Translations under genes and position numbers: made by a program
Origin: Rudanella paleaurantiibacter
GTDB lineage: Bacteria; Bacteroidota; Bacteroidia; Cytophagales; Spirosomataceae
Assembly: GCF_009184635.1 (NCBI RefSeq)
Contig: NZ_WELI01000001.1
Coordinates: 1,178,001 to 1,242,000, forward strand
Direction: 5' to 3'
DNA: 64,000 nt
Notes under the pieces: generated by a model
The model's input: the letters and a program-made list of their open reading frames with translations, nothing else
Database searches by the model: none
Told to the model about the DNA's origin: nothing
Shown: in pieces, positions 58,721-64,000 of the stretch
Position numbering within the stretch: the stretch's first letter is position 1
How the letters are laid out: each line of letters opens with the position of its first letter

Positions 58721-59926
58721 TCAACGAATTGTAGCATCGGTGATGCCGTCGGCAAGTTGAATTTGTACGGAATCGCCAATAGCCAGTGCCGACGTTTTGG
58801 TGATAATACGTCCATCGCGCTGGATAATCGCGTATCCGCGCCGAAGCACATTGGACGGGTCGAGGTGTTTCAGTGTTACACTCTTCTCAACCAGATCGAG
58901 TTGCTTCTGCTTTAAAAAATCATTGGTAACGAACCGAAACCGCTCCGTTTCGGCGGTTAGGCGTTGCCGACTGTGCTGAATCGACTGCCGACTTGCCTCA
59001 ATAAGCCGACCGAACAGGCGCAGGCATTGTTCCTCAAACTGCCGGTTATGGTCGATCAGAAAAGCGGCCGCTTTGGTGGGTGTTTTTACGCTCTGATGGC
59101 AGAGCATATCGGCAATGCTGACGTTGCGTTCGTGCCCGATGCCCGTAAGTACTGGCACCGGAAAACCAGCCACCGCCAGCCCCACCCGCAGCGTGTCAAA
59201 TGATCCAAAGTCGAGCTGTGAGCCCCCGCCCCGCACGATCACGACGGCATCGTAGGCTACGGTACTCTCCCGAATCCGGTCGAGTTGGGTGCAAATGGCC
59301 CGGTCGGCTCCCTGACCCTGTATCTGCGTCAGGTACTCGTCAATTTGGTACTGGTAGCCGAATAGGTTGTTGGTGAGTTCGTGCCGAAAGTCGCGCCAGC
59401 CGTCAGAGCCGGGGGCGGCAATGAGGGCAATGCGTTGCCAAACCGATGGGCGCGGCAGCAGCTGATTGGCGGTTACGTAGGCACCCCCTTCCTGCCAGAC
59501 CAGGTCGGCATGGTCGCGCACGAGGGTATCCAGAATGGCTTGTCGTTCGCGTTCAAGGTTACCGAGTGTGTACGAATGGTCGATCTGGTGAATCTCAAGC
59601 CGCATTCCGTACACGGCATGGAACCCCACCGTCACCTGCAGCAGCAGGGAGATATTGCGGGCAAAAGCCACTCCGGTTGCCTGCTCAAACGCCCGGATAA
59701 TGCCGTAATTTTTGCGCCAGATCGCGGCCTCCAGCTTGGCTACTGTATCGCGGCCACCCGGTGAGCTGCTGTCCCGGTCGACCAGGGTCAGGAAACAGTA
59801 ATTACGGTCGGGGTAATTCTTGATGTCGCTCGTTTCGGCTACCACCCAGAATGCCCGGCCCGAAAATCGTTCCTCAACAACGGCCTCAATGGCGTAGGCT
59901 AAATCGGCTAAACGGATGGGAGACAT
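58721..59926 (-). CDS. xseA: Exodeoxyribonuclease VII large subunit
   Basis: A 401-residue catalytic subunit of the exonuclease that degrades single-stranded DNA to oligonucleotides. The N-terminal OB-fold (about 1-105) contains FSGRAFWVVAETSDIKNYPD and RNYCFLTLVD. The central catalytic domain has IALIAAPGSDGWRDFRHELT, VVIVRGGGSQLDFGSFDTLR and VLTGIGHERNVSIADMLCHQ. The C-terminal helical and beta part ends VLRRGYAIIQRDGRII, the typical XseA tail. Length is near the family norm. The spacer before pheS holds a palindrome. Confidence 0.95.
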   Translation of the reverse strand: MSPIRLADLAYAIEAVVEERFSGRAFWVVAETSDIKNYPDRNYCFLTLVDRDSSSPGGRDTVAKLEAAIWRKNYGIIRAFEQATGVAFARNISLLLQVTVGFHAVYGMRLEIHQIDHSYTLGNLERERQAILDTLVRDHADLVWQEGGAYVTANQLLPRPSVWQRIALIAAPGSDGWRDFRHELTNNLFGYQYQIDEYLTQIQGQGADRAICTQLDRIRESTVAYDAVVIVRGGGSQLDFGSFDTLRVGLAVAGFPVPVLTGIGHERNVSIADMLCHQSVKTPTKAAAFLIDHNRQFEEQCLRLFGRLIEASRQSIQHSRQRLTAETERFRFVTNDFLKQKQLDLVEKSVTLKHLDPSNVLRRGYAIIQRDGRIITKTSALAIGDSVQIQLADGITDATIR

Positions 59927-59942
59927 GGATAATGAGCGATTG

Positions 59943-59997
59943 AGTGAATGAGCGAATTAGTGAATGATAAGCTTTATCAGCAATTCGCTCATTCACT
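59943..59997. repeat. 16-bp inverted repeat between pheS and xseA
   Basis: AGTGAATGAGCGAATT (59943-59958) and AATTCGCTCATTCACT (59982-59997) pair perfectly. The loop contains the palindrome-like TGATAAGCTTTATCA. Further degenerate copies of GAGTGAATGA extend the pairing to about 59930-60015. It lies between the co-directional pheS and xseA genes. Confidence 0.82.
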
Positions 59998-60020
59998 AAC
60001 TCACTCATTCACTCATTAGA

Positions 60021-61073
60021 TTATAGTCCTTCAAACTGCTTCAGGAACCGGACGTCGTTTTCGAAGTAAAGGCGCAGGTCGCGGACTTCGTACTTGAGCA
60101 TCGTGATGCGTTCGATACCCATACCAAACGCGAAGCCGGTGTATTCTTCGGCATCAATACCGCTGTTAATCAACACCTGTGGGTCAACCATACCCGAACC
60201 GGCAATTTCGACCCAGCCCGAATGCTTGCAGATATTACAGCCTGAGCCGTGGCAAATCTGGCACGATATATCAATCTCGGCACTCGGCTCCGTAAATGGG
60301 AAATACGATGGCCGGAACCGGATTTTGGTGTCTTTCGTGAACATCTCTTTCACGAAGTGGTACAGCGTGTCTTTAAGATCACGGAATCCCACGTTGCGGT
60401 CTACGTACAGCCCTTCAACCTGGTGAAACTGGCAGTGCGCCCGCGCCGAAATGGTTTCGTTGCGGTACACCCGACCCGGCATGATGGAGCGAATCGGGCG
60501 GAAAGTTTCTTCTTTGCTGCGGTGCTCCATCAACCGAATCTGCACGTTGGAGGTGTGCGTACGCAGGAGCATATCGGCCGACTGGTTTTCGGCTGACTTC
60601 TGGACGAAAAACGTGTCCTGCATGTCGCGCGCGGGGTGATTATCGGGGAAGTTGAGCGCCCCGAAATTGTACCAGTCGCTTTCGATTTCAGGGCCGTCGG
60701 ACACATTGAAGCCGATCCGCTCAAAAATCTGGATGATGCGCTGCCGGACAATCGAAAGGGGGTGCTGTGTACCCGTCAGGCCCGGCACATTAGGTAAGGT
60801 CAGGTCAACGGCCGGTCCCTGATGGCCTGCTCCGCTCGCTTCCAGTGCCTCCGACGAGTCCTGAAACCGTGCGAGTGCCTTGTTTTTGAGGTCGTTAAGC
60901 TCCTTGCCCACCGCCCGGCGGTCTTCAGCGGCCACGGTTTTCAGATTGTCAAACAATTCGGTCAGTACCCCCTTGCGGCTAATGAACCGCATCCGAAACA
61001 GTTCTAAATCTTCTTTGGTGGTAATGGTAGCCTGATCGATTTCCTGTACTAATTCCCTGACTTTATCCAGCAT
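60021..61073 (-). CDS. pheS: Phenylalanyl-tRNA synthetase alpha subunit
   Basis: A 350-residue class II aminoacyl-tRNA synthetase subunit. ATG 61073 (MLDKVRELVQEIDQATITTK) gives the usual N-terminal coiled coil (to about 95). The catalytic core has motif 2 (FHQVEGLYVDRNVGFRDLKD) and motif 3 (GFAFGMGIERITMLKYEVRD). It joins phenylalanine to tRNA-Phe as an alpha2-beta2 enzyme; pheT is not in the window. A TATCTTTG box lies 39 bases upstream. Confidence 0.97.
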   Translation of the reverse strand: MLDKVRELVQEIDQATITTKEDLELFRMRFISRKGVLTELFDNLKTVAAEDRRAVGKELNDLKNKALARFQDSSEALEASGAGHQGPAVDLTLPNVPGLTGTQHPLSIVRQRIIQIFERIGFNVSDGPEIESDWYNFGALNFPDNHPARDMQDTFFVQKSAENQSADMLLRTHTSNVQIRLMEHRSKEETFRPIRSIMPGRVYRNETISARAHCQFHQVEGLYVDRNVGFRDLKDTLYHFVKEMFTKDTKIRFRPSYFPFTEPSAEIDISCQICHGSGCNICKHSGWVEIAGSGMVDPQVLINSGIDAEEYTGFAFGMGIERITMLKYEVRDLRLYFENDVRFLKQFEGL

Positions 61074-61112
61074 GGCGCAATTGAACTTGACTAAAACTTC
61101 ATGATGAGCCTG

Positions 61113-61120
61113 CAAAGATA
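61113..61120 (-). promoter_or_regulatory. Candidate -7 promoter box for pheS
   Basis: The minus strand reads TATCTTTG, an exact TAnnTTTG match and the same octamer as before hisG, 39 bases upstream of ATG 61073. A second match (TACCTTTG) lies at 61249-61242. Confidence 0.5.
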
Positions 61121-61489
61121 GGTAAACTTAACCACGGCCCTGCTATACCCTGATGCCTGTGGCCCGGCCAAACAGAACCAATCTTGGGGAATGTGGGGAA
61201 TTAGTGTGGCGAAAATTACACACATTGGCGACGTATACACACAAAGGTATTCATTGTTATTGGTCGACTAATTCAGTAGATTACTTTAATGCCCGTAGGC
61301 TAACTTACTGATGATAAGTACTATTACTTACAACCGAAAAACAATATGAAGCTTGCGTGACAAAAAGGTCTGATTGTTGTCTAAGGTAAAGCATCTCCGG
61401 GAGTATGAGACTGGATAAAGTTGGTGGCTCACCAGCTACCTTCTCTGGAAAAGCTCCTGCCAGTCTTAACCGCGCAAACTCAAAACGCT
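61121..61489. other. Intergenic region between divergent pheS and LytTR genes
   Basis: These 369 bases are AT-rich and hold no gene. I see no convincing promoter box for the plus-strand LytTR gene and no strong hairpin. Short open frames here (for example from 61405) lack any family resemblance. Confidence 0.5.
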
Positions 61490-61921
61490 ATGAACACTAT
61501 GACGTCAGAAGCTTTCTTAGACAGCATGTCAATGCCTTTTCCCAAGAGTGTGGAAAACAATACCAGTTCGCCTTGTTTGCAGAAACTGTTGATTCCGTTT
61601 TACGACCGTAAACGCACGGTTTCTGTCGATGAGATTGTCCGGCTGGAAGGTTGTGGGAATTACACAAACTTCTTCCTGAAAGATGGCACCAAAATGCTGG
61701 TGTCACGCACCTTGAAAGAGTACGAAACATTGCTTGATGGACAGGCTTTTGTGCGGGTTCATAAGTCGTGCATTGTTAACCTGAGCTTTGTTCGCAAGTT
61801 CTATGTGAAGAAAGAAGGTGAACTCGAACTGACCGACGGTCAGCAGGTAAAGATCTCACGTCGGCGTGCGCAGATGTTTATGGATCGGATGCAGCAGCGT
61901 CAGCCAGCCGATATCAACTAA
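61490..61921 (+). CDS. Stand-alone LytTR DNA-binding regulator
   Basis: A 143-residue protein from ATG 61490 (MNTMTSEAFLDSMSMPFPKS); the frame is open upstream, but this start leaves the normal domain. It has only a LytTR DNA-binding domain (about 50-135): VDEIVRLEGCGNYTNFFLKD, LVSRTLKEYETLLDGQAFVR, VHKSCIVNLSFVRKFYVKK and ELTDGQQVKISRRRAQMF. No receiver domain is present, so it cannot be a classical response regulator by itself. It has a near-relative directly downstream. Confidence 0.92.
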   Translation: MNTMTSEAFLDSMSMPFPKSVENNTSSPCLQKLLIPFYDRKRTVSVDEIVRLEGCGNYTNFFLKDGTKMLVSRTLKEYETLLDGQAFVRVHKSCIVNLSFVRKFYVKKEGELELTDGQQVKISRRRAQMFMDRMQQRQPADIN

Positions 61922-62021
61922 TTGGGGTAGAGGAGGCACGGGGAGGCCCTGTTTGAGGCATACGTAGTTTTACGTATTCGTGCAAGGAGATATACCCAAA
62001 ATAAAGCATTGGATTGTATAT

Positions 62022-62080
62022 AACCAACTGTTAATCAAAAGGTTGATTCTAAATCAGCTCCCGATTGGCAGTTGGTTTTT
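62022..62080 (+). terminator. Probable terminator after the first LytTR gene
   Basis: AACCAACTG (62022-62030) pairs with CAGTTGGTT (62069-62077), followed by T's. The inner hairpin ATCAA/TTGAT shortens the loop. A separate 7-bp hairpin ATACGTA/TACGTAT with loop GTTT lies at 61960-61977. Confidence 0.65.
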
Positions 62081-62104
62081 TATGGTTTCGGCTCGACTAA
62101 GCGG

Positions 62105-62112
62105 TAGTTTTG
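62105..62112 (+). promoter_or_regulatory. Candidate -7 promoter box for the second LytTR gene
   Basis: TAGTTTTG is an exact TAnnTTTG match 37 bases before ATG 62150. It supports independent transcription of the second LytTR gene. Confidence 0.45.
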
Positions 62113-62149
62113 TTCTGTCACTATCTCAATCGTAAACCACTTTCGACCG

Positions 62150-62563
62150 ATGGAATCACTTACCAACAATCCGTTAATGCCCGTTATGCCTCATTTCCCA
62201 GCTTCGTACCAGCGGGGAACCCAGCGCATTGCCTTGCCATACCTGAACCGAACGGTTATGATTTCGGTAGATGACATCACCTGCCTCGAAGGCGAGGGTA
62301 ACTACACCTTTCTGTACACGCGGGATCGTAAGAAGTATTTGATTTCAAAAACGCTCAAAGAATTCGAGCGGACACTCGACGGCAACGTGTTTCTGCGCGT
62401 TCACAAATCGCATATTGTCAACTTAGGCTACGTACGCCGGGGAATACTGGGTGCCGACCGGATGCTGCGTATGGCCGATGGCCGCGAAGTGTCGGTGTCG
62501 CGTCGGCGGATGAAAGAGATCTGGGATCGCCTGAACGAATATTATCAGAATCTTCTGAACTAA
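62150..62563 (+). CDS. Stand-alone LytTR DNA-binding regulator
   Basis: A 137-residue protein, again a single LytTR domain (about 30-130): MISVDDITCLEGEGNYTFLY, LISKTLKEFERTLDGNVFLR, VHKSHIVNLGYVRRGILGAD and MADGREVSVSRRRMKEIWDR. It aligns along most of its length with the preceding LytTR protein, so the two are likely old duplicates. It has no receiver domain. A good terminator follows. The target genes are unknown. Confidence 0.93.
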   Translation: MESLTNNPLMPVMPHFPASYQRGTQRIALPYLNRTVMISVDDITCLEGEGNYTFLYTRDRKKYLISKTLKEFERTLDGNVFLRVHKSHIVNLGYVRRGILGADRMLRMADGREVSVSRRRMKEIWDRLNEYYQNLLN

Positions 62564-62595
62564 AGCAAACAATATAGTGGGTTAATTGGACGGAT

Positions 62596-62640
62596 AACCG
62601 TTGCCCAACTCCTCGGGATGCAGGGCAACGGTTTATTTTT
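62596..62640 (+). terminator. Intrinsic terminator after the second LytTR gene
   Basis: The 11-bp perfect stem AACCGTTGCCC (62596-62606) / GGGCAACGGTT (62623-62633) has a 16-base loop and is followed by TATTTTT. Confidence 0.85.
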
Positions 62641-62641
62641 T

Positions 62642-62709
62642 ACAATGAACAATGAACAATGAACAATGAACAATGAACAATGAACAATGAACAATGAACA
62701 ATGAACAAT
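62642..62709 (+). repeat. Heptanucleotide tandem repeat (ACAATGA), about 9.7 copies
   Basis: Nine exact copies of ACAATGA (62642-62704) plus ACAAT. A short inverse-type stretch (TGTTCACTGTTCGTTGTT) follows at about 62729-62746 and could pair with it. It lies between the converging LytTR and barrel genes, so it is outside any coding start. Confidence 0.92.
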
Positions 62710-62743
62710 TACCTTTCTACGCAAAACTGTTCACTGTTCGTTG

Positions 62744-63445
62744 TTAAAAGATTTTGTAGGCAAGCGTAACCTGCCACGACTTCAGTTTTTGGCTAAACTG
62801 AGTGGTTTGGCCTGCCGTACCGAGGTCAACGGCGGCAATATCCGAAAAGCTGCCTTCACGGCGCACGTCGATGCCAATCCGGCCGAGGTCGAGGCCACCC
62901 CCAATCTGATACCCATAATAGGCTTTGGCCCAGGCATCGTTGAGTGAGCCGGTCGTGTACTGCCGTAGGGCCTCACCAAACCGCTGATTGTCCCCAATTC
63001 GGAACGAGACAACCGGGCCGGCAACTACACGTAGCGGGCCGCCTTTCAGGCCCAGTAATACGGGTACGTCGAAACTGGTGGTTGAGATATTAACGGTTTC
63101 GGTTTGCGTCTGTCCATTTTGTGTTCGCACAATATCGAACGAGCTCGCTTTAGTCGAGTACAACACCTCCGGCTGAATATACAGGTTCCGGCCAAAGCGG
63201 GCGTATACCCCAAACGCAGTACCCGTTCGGCTGTTGAGACTCTCGCGCAGATTGTCGCGAATAAGTTGTCCATCGACACCCACGGCCGGGGAGCCGTTGG
63301 CGTTGAGCCGGGTAGTCACAACGTTTTCACCGAGAGAAAATTTAGACAGGTTAACCCCACCTTTTATACCGAACTGAAACGAATCCTGCGCAACCGATAC
63401 GGCAGGCATTAAGGCTATAGCAGCGAACAGAAGGGACTTCTTCAT
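62744..63445 (-). CDS. Outer membrane beta-barrel protein (porin-family, PorT-like)
   Basis: ATG 63445 (MKKSLLFAAIALMPAVSVAQ, signal peptide) gives 233 residues. The barrel pattern begins FQFGIKGGVNLSKFSLGENV, with SRTGTAFGVYARFGRNLYIQ, VPVLLGLKGGPLRVVAGPVV and YYGYQIGGGLDLGRIGIDVR, and ends in the terminal strand WQVTLAYKIF with aromatic last residue. This is the small 8-stranded type common in Bacteroidota. Function unknown. It is divergent from radA. Confidence 0.9.
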   Translation of the reverse strand: MKKSLLFAAIALMPAVSVAQDSFQFGIKGGVNLSKFSLGENVVTTRLNANGSPAVGVDGQLIRDNLRESLNSRTGTAFGVYARFGRNLYIQPEVLYSTKASSFDIVRTQNGQTQTETVNISTTSFDVPVLLGLKGGPLRVVAGPVVSFRIGDNQRFGEALRQYTTGSLNDAWAKAYYGYQIGGGLDLGRIGIDVRREGSFSDIAAVDLGTAGQTTQFSQKLKSWQVTLAYKIF

Positions 63446-63545
63446 GGATTGGTCGTATAGTTTATGTGTTGACAACTGAACTAACGCATCCCCCCATTAA
63501 TCGGTGTGCCGAGGCCAACTAATTTTGAGTGAATGGCGTTCTACT

Positions 63546-63682
63546 TAATGTGTAATGATGAATGGATAATGCGCGAAAAGCAATGCAAATCGTTTTGCAT
63601 CATCCTGGCGCTTGGATGTAGTCCGCTTACCAAAGTTTAATCGTCCGTGTAATTTTCATTCCTCATTATGCACTACACATTA
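63546..63682. repeat. Imperfect palindrome between barrel gene and radA
   Basis: TAATGTGTA (63546-63554) and TACACATTA (63674-63682) are perfect arms. An inner hairpin ATGCAAA (63583-63589) / TTTGCAT (63594-63600) and scattered ATAATG/CATTAT words lie between. It is degenerate but resembles the other spacer palindromes of the window. The 63446-63695 gap holds no gene. Confidence 0.5.
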
Positions 63683-63695
63683 CGCATTCGTTACG

Positions 63696-64000
63696 TTGGC
63701 TAAAATCAAAACGTCGTACTTCTGTCAGAATTGCGGGCAGCAATCGCCCAAGTGGTTGGGGCGCTGCCCGGCTTGTGGCGAGTGGAATACCTTCGTAGAA
63801 GAACTGGTTCAGAAAGATGAACCCGAAAAGGGCGGCTGGCGCGTAACTACAGGGGCCGCCAAGGCCGCGCCCAAGCCCCAAGCCCTGCATGCCATCAATT
63901 ACGAAGAACAACCCCGCGTGTTGACTGTGGATGCCGAGCTCAACCGGGTGTTGGGAGGGGGTATTGTACCGGGCTCGCTCGTACTCATCGGCGGAGAGCC
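63696..64000 (+). CDS. radA: DNA repair protein RadA, 5' part (cut by window end)
   Basis: The frame starts at TTG 63696 and runs open off the end of the window. The N-terminus KIKTSYFCQNCGQQSPKWLG, then RCPACGEWNTFVEE, is the C4 zinc finger of RadA. It continues into the ATPase domain ELNRVLGGGIVPGSLVLIGG, with Walker A cut just after GGEP. RadA is a RecA-like branch-migration helicase in recombinational repair. TTG is the only sensible start: the codons before it contain no ATG or GTG in frame with homology. Confidence 0.93.
   Translation, partial: MAKIKTSYFCQNCGQQSPKWLGRCPACGEWNTFVEELVQKDEPEKGGWRVTTGAAKAAPKPQALHAINYEEQPRVLTVDAELNRVLGGGIVPGSLVLIGGE

Noticed and set aside
62642-62709. Possible CRISPR array
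   Set aside because: The repeat unit is only seven bases with no spacers and no cas genes nearby; it is a simple tandem repeat.

Overview
The window looks like chromosome of a Bacteroidota member of the order Cytophagales, probably near Spirosoma/Rudanella (Spirosomaceae). This is inferred from three SusC/SusD outer-membrane pairs, an ECF sigma/FecR pair, receiver-less LytTR regulators, promoter boxes of the Bacteroidota form TAnnTTTG and the lack of clear Shine-Dalgarno sequences. I see no tRNA, rRNA, CRISPR array, prophage or intact insertion sequence.

Layout. 1-1024 is the 3' end of ftsH, followed by a small lipoprotein between two mirror-image terminators and a GNAT acetyltransferase. 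2414-14752 holds an ECF sigma factor, a FecR anti-sigma factor and two consecutive SusC/SusD pairs without glycosidases. 14842-17074 is hisD and hisG. 17154-31118, all on the minus strand, is a polysaccharide utilization locus (PUL): in transcription order response regulator, TPR histidine kinase, SusC, SusD, TIG-domain glycan-binding lipoprotein, GH9, SGNH acetylesterase and GH26. The enzyme set suggests acetylated beta-mannan or glucomannan. A terminator and a small IS5-like MITE separate the binding/import half from the enzyme half.

31488-41654 (minus) is a surface-glycan cluster: two GT4, two GT9 (heptosyltransferase family), one GT2, a GmhB-type heptose bisphosphate phosphatase and a NodU/CmcH-type O-carbamoyltransferase, with a Tat-exported carboxylesterase and a VOC protein at its downstream end. 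41950-50163 holds a secreted protein of unknown function, two amidohydrolase-fold proteins separated by a ParE-type toxin-antitoxin pair, a small acidic protein, CorA and MscS. 50317-56774 holds mostly unlinked genes: a Dabb protein, an alpha/beta hydrolase, a DUF600-like protein, a YiaA/B membrane protein, a large B12-binding radical SAM protein and a membrane-anchored SDR. 57033-64000 holds a DUF937-OmpA protein, xseB-xseA, pheS, two LytTR regulators, an outer-membrane barrel and the 5' end of radA, which begins with TTG.

A theme across the window is the spacers. More than a dozen carry palindromes made of short low-complexity words followed by their reverse complement. Many are not classical terminators, two run into the 3' ends of genes, and a related palindrome appears in frame inside the carbamoyltransferase. 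Together with the MITE, the segmented PUL and the heptose/carbamoyl glycan cluster, these are the least explained parts of the window.
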